29,519 nt of DNA, from the NCBI GenBank assembly GCA_038063055.1, contig JBBTVY010000013.1, positions 1 to 29,519 on the forward strand, read 5' to 3'. The translations under genes were made by a program, and so were the position numbers. Under the pieces are notes generated by a model, which was not told where the DNA came from, searched no databases, and saw only the letters and a list, made by a program, of their open reading frames with translations. The stretch is from JACQKT01 sp038063055. GTDB taxonomy: Bacteria > Patescibacteriota > Minisyncoccia > UBA6257 > 2-01-FULL-56-20. Of the stretch, positions 14,574 through 22,053 are shown piece by piece. Each line of letters opens with the position of its first letter. The stretch's first letter is position 1.

Positions 14574-14617
14574 TCCTAATACTTAACCCGCTTAATCCTC
14601 AAACTGTTTCCTACGAC
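14574..14617. repeat. Direct repeat R, copy 3
   Basis: TCCTAATACTTAACCCG then AATCCTCAAACTGTTTCCTA and CGAC. It closely matches copies 1 and 2 and is followed directly by degenerate REP-like elements. Confidence 0.7.
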
Positions 14618-14732
14618 CCTTCAATTCGATTCAGGGCAGGCCCGTTCGATGGATTCGACCCTTCGATAAACTCCCGCCTTCATTAAAATTTCGGCGGGCA
14701 AGGCAGGGTAAACGCTTACGCTTGAAGCCGCC
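14618..14732. repeat. Cluster of REP-like and GC hairpin elements
   Basis: Several degenerate copies of the TTCGA...CTC core (14619-14665), then CCCGCC ... GGCGGG arms around an AT loop (14656-14699), then GCTTACGCTTGAAGCCGCC, which resembles the sequence after the NUDIX gene. No gene seen. Confidence 0.5.
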
Positions 14733-14740
14733 ATTGTACA

Positions 14741-14774
14741 AAAAAGCCCTCCGACGGCCGTCGGAGGGCTTTTT
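14741..14774. terminator. Bidirectional intrinsic terminator of the metal island
   Basis: A perfect 34-bp palindrome: A-run, stem AGCCCTCCGACG / CGTCGGAGGGCT, T-run. It follows the last minus-strand gene of the island by about 20 bases and works in both directions. Confidence 0.88.
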
Positions 14775-14792
14775 GATATCAACACTCTTACT

Positions 14793-15053
14793 TTATTTAT
14801 TAATCAGGCTGTAATTGTGCATCCAAACCATATAGGCGCCAAAAATCCAGGCGAACACGAACATATAGACGGCTCCCAGAATGAAGCTTCCAAAGTCCAG
14901 CCAGACGAATCCGGGCAGGGTTTCAAAAAGCGTGTGATGAAGTTCAATCGCCCGACTTGAACGCCAGGGGAGCAGGCCGCCGATAAGACAAAGAACATAG
15001 ACAATTTCGCCTCCCAAGACACACAGCCAGCCGTATCGTTTTAGGGAAAGCAT
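14793..15053 (-). CDS. Small membrane protein at the end of the copper operon
   Basis: 86 residues with two hydrophobic segments (about 8-28 and 48-76) and a short hydrophilic link rich in His/Arg (RSSRAIELHHTL). Size and topology recall the DUF5676 membrane proteins often found next to copper ATPase genes, but the similarity is weak and I do not assign the family. It starts 13 bases after the copB stop and is followed by a strong terminator, so it is the last gene of the operon. Confidence 0.6.
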   Translation of the reverse strand: MLSLKRYGWLCVLGGEIVYVLCLIGGLLPWRSSRAIELHHTLFETLPGFVWLDFGSFILGAVYMFVFAWIFGAYMVWMHNYSLINK

Positions 15054-15065
15054 GTGAATTTATGA

Positions 15066-17222
15066 TTATAATTTCCGACCTTTCAATAACATGGCGTTTA
15101 TGGCGACAATCACGGTGCTTAGCGACATAAAAACCGCTCCGATGGCCGGAGAAAGAAGTATGCCGCGCGAAGCAAGGATGCCGGCGGCAAGCGGAATCGC
15201 CACGACATTGTAACCCGCCGCCCAGAAAAGATTTTGAATCATTTTTGTGTATGTGAATCGCGAAAGAGCGATGATTTTAGGAATATCGCGCGGGTCGTTC
15301 CTTACGAGAATTATGCCTGCGGATTCAATCGCAACATTCGTTCCGGCGCCAATGGCAATTCCAATATCTGCCTGCGTAAGCGCCGGAGCGTCGTTGATGC
15401 CGTCGCCGACCATGGCAACGCGCCGTCCTCCGGACTGGAGTAATTTTATTTTCTCCGACTTTTTGTCCGGCAGAGTGCGCGCGAAGTATTCGTCGATTCC
15501 AAGCTCGCCTGCAACCCATGCCGCAACATCTTCGGAGTCTCCCGTCACCATAGCCACCTTGATGCCCATTGTCTTGAGGATTTTTATCGCCTCGCGCGAT
15601 TCTTCCCGAATAATGTCAGCCAAAGCTAAGATGCCGATAAGTGCGCCGTCGCGCAGCACGTAAATAATCGTTTTTCCTTTTTTATGTTCTTCGGCAACGC
15701 CGGCGGGAAACGAAACATTCTTTCCTTCAACGACTGCGGCCCCTCCGATTGTGACAAGCGTTCCATTGATTTTCGCCTGTGAACCCTTGCCTGGAATACG
15801 GGAAAAATCTTTAATTTCGGCGAGCGGAATATTGCGTTCTCGCGCGTGCGCCACAATCGCTTTGGCGATAGGATGTTCGGAGTAAGCGTCAACGGAAGCG
15901 GCAAGATGCACGACCTCGCGCGCGTCAATCGGCTTGCCCTCCATAGCTTCAGCGGCGTAGGGCCACACATTCGTCACTCCGTATTCTCCCTTTGTCAGAG
16001 TGCCTGTTTTGTCAAAAAGCACCACGTCGACGTTGCGCGCGGCTTCAAGCGCCAAACGCTGCTTGATAAGAAATCCGTTCCGCGCGGCCTTCGTGGTTGA
16101 GATGGAAGCGACAAGCGGCACAGCAAGCCCCAAAGCGTGAGGACAGGCGATAACGAGAACGGCAACGAGCCGTTCCACGGCGAACGCCGTGCCTCCGCCG
16201 GCTAAAATCCAGGCGATGAAAGTTGTTGTTCCCGTGGCAACCGCCACGATGGTCAGATAAAACGCCGCGCGGTCGGAAAGGATTTGTAGGCGAGATTTGG
16301 ATGATTGCGCCTCCGCGACAAGCCGCATCACTCCCGCCAGAAACGTATGCTCGCCGATTTTTGTGACCTTTAATTTGAGCGTCCCGTCTCCGTTTATAGT
16401 TCCTGCAATAACTTCGCTTCCTGTATTTTTTGAAACGGGTTTCGATTCTCCGGTTGCGATTGATTCATCCACCGATGAATCTCCTTCAGTTACTTCGCCG
16501 TCGGCGGCGATTTTGCCGCCGGGCCTCACCAGAATAATGTCTCCTTCGCGAAGCTCAGCGAGCGGAATAATTTTTGTCAGAGTCCCACTCATCACTTCGG
16601 CTGTGTCCGGCAAAAGTTTTGAAATTTCTTTAAGAGCGCTTTGCGCGCCGGAAACCGCGCTCATCTCAATCCAATGACCGAGAAGCATGATGGTAATTAA
16701 GGTCGTGAGTTCCCAGAAGAGGTTGTCGGGACGTCCCGCAAGCACGGCATATACGCTCCAGGCGTACGCGGTCGTGATTGCGATGGCTATCAAGGTCATC
16801 ATACCCGGTAGGCGAGCATCAAGTTCCCGCTTCGCGCCAGCCAAAAATATCCAGCCGCCGTAGAAGAAAACGATTGAACCCAAAACAAACTGAATATAAG
16901 TTGAGCCCGGAAATACCGGCGCCGTCCAGTTGAAAACGGACAACATAAAGTCCGAATAGAGGACAATCGGAATGCTTAAAATTAAGCTTATCCAAAACTT
17001 TCTTTTGAAGATATTCACATTATGGCCTTCGTGCTTGTTGAATGACGCCGCGTGACCGCCGTGGTTGACTTCGTGGCCGACCGTTTTTTTTGATTTTAAC
17101 GGAATCAGATTCATGCCGCATTCCGGACATATGCCGGACCTGTCAGAAACAACTTCAGGATGCATCGGGCAGGTGTATTTAATTTCTTCTTTTTCATTCA
17201 TTGTATGGTTATTGTGTTCCAT
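15066..17222 (-). CDS. copB: CPH-type copper-translocating P-type ATPase
   Basis: 718 residues, a P1B heavy-metal exporter. The N-terminus has a heavy-metal-binding domain (YTCPMHPE, C18; GICPECGMNLIP, C32/C35) and a His-rich tract (about 50-67). It has the actuator motif TGES (257-260), the membrane metal site CPH (360-362) instead of CPC, the phosphorylation site DKTGT (404-408), the HP motif (EHPIAKA) and the hinge GDGINDAPAL. CPH marks the P1B-3/CopB subgroup, reported to export Cu2+/Cu+ or Ag+. It is in a minus-strand run after the DUF3105 gene (18-base gap). It gives the island its best-supported function, metal efflux. Confidence 0.95.
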   Translation of the reverse strand: MEHNNHTMNEKEEIKYTCPMHPEVVSDRSGICPECGMNLIPLKSKKTVGHEVNHGGHAASFNKHEGHNVNIFKRKFWISLILSIPIVLYSDFMLSVFNWTAPVFPGSTYIQFVLGSIVFFYGGWIFLAGAKRELDARLPGMMTLIAIAITTAYAWSVYAVLAGRPDNLFWELTTLITIMLLGHWIEMSAVSGAQSALKEISKLLPDTAEVMSGTLTKIIPLAELREGDIILVRPGGKIAADGEVTEGDSSVDESIATGESKPVSKNTGSEVIAGTINGDGTLKLKVTKIGEHTFLAGVMRLVAEAQSSKSRLQILSDRAAFYLTIVAVATGTTTFIAWILAGGGTAFAVERLVAVLVIACPHALGLAVPLVASISTTKAARNGFLIKQRLALEAARNVDVVLFDKTGTLTKGEYGVTNVWPYAAEAMEGKPIDAREVVHLAASVDAYSEHPIAKAIVAHARERNIPLAEIKDFSRIPGKGSQAKINGTLVTIGGAAVVEGKNVSFPAGVAEEHKKGKTIIYVLRDGALIGILALADIIREESREAIKILKTMGIKVAMVTGDSEDVAAWVAGELGIDEYFARTLPDKKSEKIKLLQSGGRRVAMVGDGINDAPALTQADIGIAIGAGTNVAIESAGIILVRNDPRDIPKIIALSRFTYTKMIQNLFWAAGYNVVAIPLAAGILASRGILLSPAIGAVFMSLSTVIVAINAMLLKGRKL

Positions 17223-17240
17223 GATATTTTTAAATCTTTA

Positions 17241-17993
17241 TTATCTTGCAAGCGGCTCCGGGGACTTATTTTTGTTTGCGTCAATGAAATTAGTGATTTT
17301 AGCCTCATCGAAATTATCCAGTTTTTCAAGCCGTCCCCACGAAGCTACGGCAATCATAGAATCGTTTTTGGCTCGCGGAACAACTACAACGGATCCCCGA
17401 TAATTGTTGCCTATTGATTCCAATTTAACTTTTATTGTCGGGTCAATATCGGGTTTGTAGGAAATCCAAATACCGCCGTGCTCCAGATTGTGTATTATTT
17501 GCTCATCGGGTAACTCGATTTGATAAACGCCCCAATTCACGGGTTGCGCGTAGTGCGGACCCGATGTGGGAGGATTAGAACTGTATTCCAGATGATTTGC
17601 CCCAACAGCAATGTGTTCTTGACCTTGAATAGCGAATGCTTCTCCCGGCCGTGATTGCTGACCTTGGCGCGCAAGAAAAACCAATCCATAACCAACAACA
17701 ATTACCGAAACAACGACAATAGCCCATTTCAAAATCCTTTTTAATTTTTGGTTTTGCTCATTCTGTCTTCGAGCATCGTTCTTTTCTTGCCGTTTTAACG
17801 CTTCGCGCTCGGCTTTGGCGGACATCGTTCCATTTGGCAATGTAATCGCGTATTTTATTATATCCAGGTTGCAACTTTTATGTTCCTTGCACCATGCTTG
17901 GCATTTTTCCGCGAATTCTTTGCTCCCATAAAAAAGAGCGCATTCCTCGCACTGGTAATATTGTTTATTATGGCGTGAAATTATCTTTGTCAT
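17241..17993 (-). CDS. DUF3105 membrane protein with N-terminal Cys cluster
   Basis: 250 residues: a cytoplasmic N-terminus with a Cys cluster (YYQCEECALFYG, then CQAWCKEHKSC), a charged linker, one membrane helix (about 90-108), and an extracytoplasmic DUF3105 domain (SSNPPTSGPHYAQPVNWGVY, then IIHNLEHGGIWISY). The conserved His residues of DUF3105 (GPHY, NLEHGG) could bind metal, which would fit the copB neighbour; the family has no established function. It is part of the minus-strand island between DUF302 and copB. Confidence 0.88.
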   Translation of the reverse strand: MTKIISRHNKQYYQCEECALFYGSKEFAEKCQAWCKEHKSCNLDIIKYAITLPNGTMSAKAEREALKRQEKNDARRQNEQNQKLKRILKWAIVVVSVIVVGYGLVFLARQGQQSRPGEAFAIQGQEHIAVGANHLEYSSNPPTSGPHYAQPVNWGVYQIELPDEQIIHNLEHGGIWISYKPDIDPTIKVKLESIGNNYRGSVVVVPRAKNDSMIAVASWGRLEKLDNFDEAKITNFIDANKNKSPEPLAR

Positions 17994-18005
17994 AATTATT
18001 TGCGA

Positions 18006-18416
18006 TTAGTGGCTAAGTTTCGCGGACGGCTTTGTTGCTTGGTCGACGACCCTTTTTAATTTTTCTTCCACTATCTTTGCAATGTCGGCCAGAGACGGGT
18101 TTTCAACCATTTCCATCGCAACAGTGGGCAATATTGCCGACACAAATGTCTTTCCGTTTTCTTCGTAGACAATTACATTGCAGGGCAGGAGCAACCCTAT
18201 GTCTTTTTCCGCTTGCAGCGCCCTTAAAGCGAACGGCGGGTTGCAAGCGCCGAGGATAAGATAGTTATCGTAATCAACATCAAGCTTTTTCTTTAGCGTC
18301 GCCTTTACGTCTATTTCCGTTAGTACGCCGAATCCTTCCTTGGCTAGTTCAGCTTTTGTTTTAAGAACTGCCTCCGTAAAAGGGAGTGACACTTCTTTTT
18401 TGTAGCCGTATTTCAT
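18006..18416 (-). CDS. DUF302 domain protein
   Basis: 136 residues almost entirely covered by DUF302 (GFGVLTEIDVKATLKKKLD, YLILGACNPPFALRAL, IGLLLPCNVIVYEE). The two conserved Cys residues in GACNPP and LPCNV are kept. The function of DUF302 is not established; it is often found with redox or metal genes. 12-13 base gaps on both sides indicate the same operon. Confidence 0.92.
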   Translation of the reverse strand: MKYGYKKEVSLPFTEAVLKTKAELAKEGFGVLTEIDVKATLKKKLDVDYDNYLILGACNPPFALRALQAEKDIGLLLPCNVIVYEENGKTFVSAILPTVAMEMVENPSLADIAKIVEEKLKRVVDQATKPSAKLSH

Positions 18417-18429
18417 TGGTTTATTGTTT

Positions 18430-19359
18430 TTATTGAACGCCGCAGCCGCCCGACGATTTGTTTTCCACGGGAGCTATCTGCGTAAGAATCCGCTGATATC
18501 CCTGGGCGCTGGAGTAGTTTGCTCCGAGAACATCTTTCGGATTAACAGAATCCCAATCAACCCCTTTGCTTTGGAAATACCGCGCAATCGTTAAGTAGGT
18601 GTCCGGAAACCAGTAGGAATTAACCGCAAGCGCGATTTTGTACATCTGGTCCTCGGTCGCGCCCTGCGATGCCATTAGTTCAAGGAGGCCCAGCATTGCC
18701 ATTCCGTGGTTGCAATCCGGGAAATAGACCGAATTCCCGCAACATGGCCGGTAGATGTTTTTGGAAACGTTTTCTACAAGCGCCTGTTGTTCCGCCGTGA
18801 GCGTTACCAATTGATGCGCGCTGTAATGGCTCATTGGATCGCCTACAGCAATCGTCCAGCCGCCAGTCGATGCGAAATTTTCAATTCCGCCGTATCTTGG
18901 GTCGGCCATCGGCCCGTTTTCCAGAATCGGATTTTTATTCGCGAGGCCGAATGCCCAGAGAAGATTGAGAATTTCTCCGGAGTTCTGTGAAGTCATGGTA
19001 ATTGAGCCGTTATCCGATTTTTGAATGAGCGCTTTCATCTCGGCTCCCATGCCGCCCCGACCCGCGTATATCTCTTCAAGTTTTTGGTAATCTATCGTCC
19101 CGTTTTTCACCATTTGCGCGCCGATGTCGCCCCATTCAATTGGAAGCGCGACTCCTGCTGACGGTATTATTTTTTCTTCAAGTGCGCTTGCCGCAGTTTG
19201 ACTTTTTATTTGAGGCCGAGCCTTCAAGCCGGTTGTATAAGTCCATGTTCCGGCAAGAATTAACGCCGACAACAAAATGCTTATCGGGAGAAGATTGTCT
19301 TTCTTTTGTTTCTCCGAATCGGTTCCGGTTGAGTCCTGATTTTGAATTTTATCGTTCAT
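18430..19359 (-). CDS. Unknown membrane-anchored Cys/His protein of the metal island
   Basis: I do not recognise the family. 309 residues: a hydrophilic start, one membrane helix (about 23-41), then a large extracytoplasmic helical domain. A compact Cys/His cluster, YRPCCGNSVYFPDCNHGMAM (C206, C207, C216, H218), looks like a metal or redox site, and a further Cys lies in the tail GGCGVQ (C306). It contains GGWTIAVGDPMSHYSAHQL, with two His. Position between DUF302 and another unknown gene, in an operon with copB, CcdA-like and DUF1573 genes, suggests a metal-binding or thiol-redox role outside the membrane; this is inference. Confidence 0.7.
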   Translation of the reverse strand: MNDKIQNQDSTGTDSEKQKKDNLLPISILLSALILAGTWTYTTGLKARPQIKSQTAASALEEKIIPSAGVALPIEWGDIGAQMVKNGTIDYQKLEEIYAGRGGMGAEMKALIQKSDNGSITMTSQNSGEILNLLWAFGLANKNPILENGPMADPRYGGIENFASTGGWTIAVGDPMSHYSAHQLVTLTAEQQALVENVSKNIYRPCCGNSVYFPDCNHGMAMLGLLELMASQGATEDQMYKIALAVNSYWFPDTYLTIARYFQSKGVDWDSVNPKDVLGANYSSAQGYQRILTQIAPVENKSSGGCGVQ

Positions 19360-19366
19360 AGGATTT

Positions 19367-19879
19367 TTATTCGTCGCAGCAATCGGCCAGTTTATTCACC
19401 AGGTCCTCAAGTGTCGAACTGCCTGTTGCCGCTTCTTTTACGTTTTGACCTTTTATTAATTTAAGCTTTAATGCCCAAAAGATGGAATAGACCTTGTAGG
19501 CATTCTCGAACGTTTGTTTTGCTTTGTCTTTTTTCCCTTCGGAGTGCAATTTGTTGCCAACCTCAATGAGGCGCATTGTGGTGGCCAAAAGATGTTTGGA
19601 TATGCACCAAGTTTCTCCTTCGTGGTTCGGCATAAGCTGTTCCAGAAGTTTCTTGCGTATTTCTCGGATTTCGAGCGAAGTGTCGAAATATTCGTCTTTT
19701 TTGGTTTTCACGCCGGTAAAGAAGAAGTGTTCTTCCAAACTGATGAGATTCATTACGGCCAAGCTAAGGTCTTCGGCCGTGGACAAATCAACTCCAGCTT
19801 TTTCTTTAAGGGCGTCTATTTTGGCGAGAAATTCGTCCATCGTTAATGGTTTGTTGTTCACCCCGTTAGAAGTTTTCAT
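19367..19879 (-). CDS. Unknown helical protein; N-terminus from a mobile palindrome
   Basis: 170 residues, no family recognised. It is predicted helical, with KKDEYFDTSLEIREIRKKLL and CISKHLLATTMRLIEVGNKL as the most structured stretches, and ends in ADCCDE, a possible metal-binding tail. The first codons (MKTSNGVNN) are the end arm of the MITE-like element at 19860-19969, so the element supplied the start; M14 (MDEFLAKIDALKE) is an alternative start that would exclude it. A 10-codon upstream frame with a good Shine-Dalgarno site lies just before it. 7-base gap to the next gene. Confidence 0.68.
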   Translation of the reverse strand: MKTSNGVNNKPLTMDEFLAKIDALKEKAGVDLSTAEDLSLAVMNLISLEEHFFFTGVKTKKDEYFDTSLEIREIRKKLLEQLMPNHEGETWCISKHLLATTMRLIEVGNKLHSEGKKDKAKQTFENAYKVYSIFWALKLKLIKGQNVKEAATGSSTLEDLVNKLADCCDE

Positions 19880-19969
19880 AATTATTTTTTTTGATTAATG
19901 GTTGATGTTGATGATGACGACCTTCATGTTCTCCTTACCCGCCAGTGTTCATTGAACTTCTAACGGGGT
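19860..19969. repeat. MITE-like palindromic element P1
   Basis: Terminal inverted repeats ACCCCGTTAGAAGTT (19860-19874) and AACTTCTAACGGGGT (19955-19969), a perfect 15-bp match, 110 bp in all. It overlaps the start of the gene at 19367-19879 and ends 10 bases from element P2. No transposase in the window. Confidence 0.75.
19895..19927 (-). CDS. Possible leader peptide (10 aa)
   Basis: ATG at 19927 preceded by AAGGAGAAC, one of the best Shine-Dalgarno sites in the window, reading MKVVIININH and a stop, 15 bases before the ATG of the next gene. It may couple ribosomes onto the downstream gene or keep the P1 stem open. It could also be a chance frame within the element. Confidence 0.35.
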   Translation of the reverse strand: MKVVIININH

Positions 19970-19979
19970 TCATGTTTTT

Positions 19980-20113
19980 ACCCCGTAGGAAATTAAATAT
20001 TTTCCGTTGATATTGATTTCGACGTTGAATTAGATTGAGTCATTTTATGTTTGGTGTCCCGCGTACTTTGGCTCGAAAATATTTATATATTTTCTCACCA
20101 TTTCCTACGGGGT
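19980..20113. repeat. MITE-like palindromic element P2
   Basis: Terminal inverted repeats ACCCCGTAGGAAAT (19980-19993) and ATTTCCTACGGGGT (20100-20113), with inner arms ATATTTTC / GAAAATAT; 134 bp. Its right end touches the stop codon of the CcdA-like gene. Same termini as P3. Confidence 0.8.
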
Positions 20114-20893
20114 TTAGATGAAGAAAATTAATGTTCCGAGAGCTATCATTGCCAATCCTGCCCAGAATCTTAGTCCTTTCAAATTCGTCTTTTTCCACTC
20201 CTGCACTTTATCAACTGTTATCTTATCGGCGGCTATCAGGAGCACCGCTATGAGCGGCAGTGAAAGAATAAGGTTGTAGAGAAGCAGATAACCGAAACCG
20301 GCAAAGTACGTTACCTGGTCGCGAAGCAGTCCGATTACCATCAGGTACGGGCCGCCCATGCATGGGAACTGGCAGATGCCGACCAAAAGTCCCAGCCCGA
20401 ACGCCGCCGGAAACGACGCCTTTTCCATCAACCTACCCATTGCGGTATGGGAAACCGACGGAATTTTGAGTTTGACCGAAAATCTCGGGAAGAATTCGTT
20501 AATGAGGTTTATTACCCCGAAAGCGATGAGTATCGTCGCGCCGAGTTTGCCCATGAAATGCGGCGTGTTGAACAAATGCAGCACCTGCAGAATGCCGAGC
20601 CCTATCAGAAAGTAAGCGGCGAAAATTCCGGCGATGTATATGCCTCCGATTTGAAGGATTTTACTTCTCGTCATCTGCATTCCGAAAAGGAACGCGATTG
20701 TGATGAGAAGAATCGAGAACGAACAGGGATGAACGCTGTCAAGAAGCGCCGCGACGAGAACGAGCGGCAAGAGCCAGGAGCCCTTGTTGCTCACTTCCCA
20801 GAGAAAAGAACTTACCCATGGCGAGTTCTGGAGGAAAATGATTCCCATGAAAATCGCGACGACAATTGATGTTACGATTAATATTCTTTTCAT
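20114..20893 (-). CDS. CcdA/DsbD-type transmembrane thiol electron carrier
   Basis: 259 residues with an N-terminal membrane helix and about six further membrane segments. It has the paired-Cys layout of CcdA/DsbD membrane domains: LDSVHPCSFSILLITIAFLFG (C57) in the first half and VGICQFPCMGGPYL (C174, C178) in the second. These proteins pass electrons from cytoplasmic thioredoxin to proteins outside the membrane. No cytochrome c maturation genes are nearby, so a role in keeping thiols or metal-binding Cys reduced (for DUF1573 or the Cys-rich proteins of the island) is more likely. It starts 7 bases after DUF1573. Confidence 0.85.
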   Translation of the reverse strand: MKRILIVTSIVVAIFMGIIFLQNSPWVSSFLWEVSNKGSWLLPLVLVAALLDSVHPCSFSILLITIAFLFGMQMTRSKILQIGGIYIAGIFAAYFLIGLGILQVLHLFNTPHFMGKLGATILIAFGVINLINEFFPRFSVKLKIPSVSHTAMGRLMEKASFPAAFGLGLLVGICQFPCMGGPYLMVIGLLRDQVTYFAGFGYLLLYNLILSLPLIAVLLIAADKITVDKVQEWKKTNLKGLRFWAGLAMIALGTLIFFI

Positions 20894-20899
20894 TGAGCG

Positions 20900-21412
20900 T
20901 TATGGAGTTACGACTGCTTTGATTTCCAATTGAAGCGTTCCTCCGTTCGCGTCGGTGAGATTTACAAATCTGTCTACGAAACCGACTCCAGCCGGACCGT
21001 GGGCGTTGGGGTCGTAGACGACGTCGACACTTCTTGTTTCCCCGGCCTTTATAAGCATGTTTGCTTTCGGTAAATAACCCATACCGACCATCCCGAATGG
21101 TCCTATCTTTGAATTTCCTTCAACGATATACGCGGCAGTGCACATACAGGAGGTCACAAGATCGCTCACGATAATGTCTTTATCGGTCGGATTGGTTACG
21201 GCAAACGTATGGCTTACATTGCCTTTTGCCATTGAGATGGTTCCGAAGTCATACAATTTTTCCAATGCGATGAGCGCGGTTTCCGTTCCTGATTGTTGCT
21301 GAAGGGGATGAATGGTATTAGCGGAACTATTAATGCTATTTTGAGCTCCCCACCACATAAGCCCGAGCAGGCCTATGGAAGTAAGAGAAATGATTGTTAT
21401 TGTTTTTTTCAT
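20900..21412 (-). CDS. DUF1573 secreted protein with CxC
   Basis: 170 residues: an N-terminal signal or anchor helix (about 4-22), then a DUF1573 Ig-like domain (LYDFGTISMAKGNVSHTFAVTN, then VTSCMCTAAY with C89 and C91, and YDPNAHGPAGVGF). DUF1573 domains sit outside the membrane; the CxC after the second strand is conserved and could take electrons from the CcdA-like protein encoded directly downstream. Function is otherwise unknown. Confidence 0.87.
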   Translation of the reverse strand: MKKTITIISLTSIGLLGLMWWGAQNSINSSANTIHPLQQQSGTETALIALEKLYDFGTISMAKGNVSHTFAVTNPTDKDIIVSDLVTSCMCTAAYIVEGNSKIGPFGMVGMGYLPKANMLIKAGETRSVDVVYDPNAHGPAGVGFVDRFVNLTDANGGTLQLEIKAVVTP

Positions 21413-21468
21413 GTTTACAGATTATTTGTTTTTATTTTTACGAAGAAAAACCCGCGTTTGAGCGGTTT

Positions 21469-21595
21469 ACCCCGTAGGAAATTGCCAGAAAAGCGTTATG
21501 CGTGCAGAAACTAGGATATTCACTAAGAACGATGTTTTCTCTGCACTTTTTGATTATATCTACTTTGACGACAAACGCTTTATTTCCTACGGGGT
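21469..21595. repeat. MITE-like palindromic element P3
   Basis: Terminal inverted repeats ACCCCGTAGGAAAT (21469-21482) and ATTTCCTACGGGGT (21582-21595), identical to those of P2, with inner arms AAAGCGTT / AACGCTTT and GTGCAGAAA / TTTTCTCTGCAC; 127 bp. It splits the operon between DUF1573 and the next upstream gene. Confidence 0.82.
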
Positions 21596-21632
21596 TTGAT
21601 GCTGCGAAGAAAGGCGGCGTAAGTTTGACGCC

Positions 21633-22049
21633 CTATGTCTTCGCAGCAGAAAATTCCCACGGGTCGCGTTTTTCCAAAACAGAAAGCCAATCAAGCAACT
21701 TTTGCGTTGAAGCAATCGGCTGATTTTCATCGGCAGAGCCGGCGTAGGCAAAAAAACTTTTTTGCGGCGGCTCCGAGGCGGCGTAAATAAATAAGGCGAA
21801 AAGTATGCTTGCAGTCAAAATAAGGAAAATAAAGGGTAATATAGAAATGCCCGTTGAAATGCCGATAATCGTTCTGATATGAGAAATCGCGAATTCAAAG
21901 GGGTTCATAATGTTCGCGCAGCCATTGTTAGTTAAAGCAGAAATCGGGCACTTGATATGATTGCTGGAATTGTGAGAAATCATAAAACCGCCCAAAATAA
22001 TTGTAGTAATGGTTACCGATATTAAAATGATTACCAGCGCCGATTTCAT
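21633..22049 (-). CDS. Small membrane protein with a Cys-containing loop
   Basis: 138 residues, no family assigned. Two membrane helices (about 4-24 and 64-92) flank a loop with HIKCPISALTNNGCANIMNPFEFAISHI, whose Cys/His residues could bind metal. The frame is open upstream to 22229, but that part overlaps the SHOCT gene; the ATG at 22049 lies 4 bases after the SHOCT stop and is the better start. Second gene of the island. Confidence 0.65.
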   Translation of the reverse strand: MKSALVIILISVTITTIILGGFMISHNSSNHIKCPISALTNNGCANIMNPFEFAISHIRTIIGISTGISILPFIFLILTASILFALFIYAASEPPQKSFFAYAGSADENQPIASTQKLLDWLSVLEKRDPWEFSAAKT

Positions 22050-22053
22050 AGTT

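Noticed and set aside
12396..14617. Integron cassette array with attC sites
   Set aside because: The third R copy has one RYYYAAC-like heptamer (ACTTAAC), but no paired GTTRRRY site was found, gene orientation is mixed, and no integron integrase is present. The cassette idea is kept only as a general one.
12396..14617. CRISPR array
   Set aside because: Repeats are 664 and 1,514 bp apart, imperfect, and separated by genes; no cas genes are present.
19860..21595. Complete insertion sequence between the P elements
   Set aside because: The genes between P2 and P3 are CcdA-like and DUF1573, not transposases; each element is a closed palindrome of its own.
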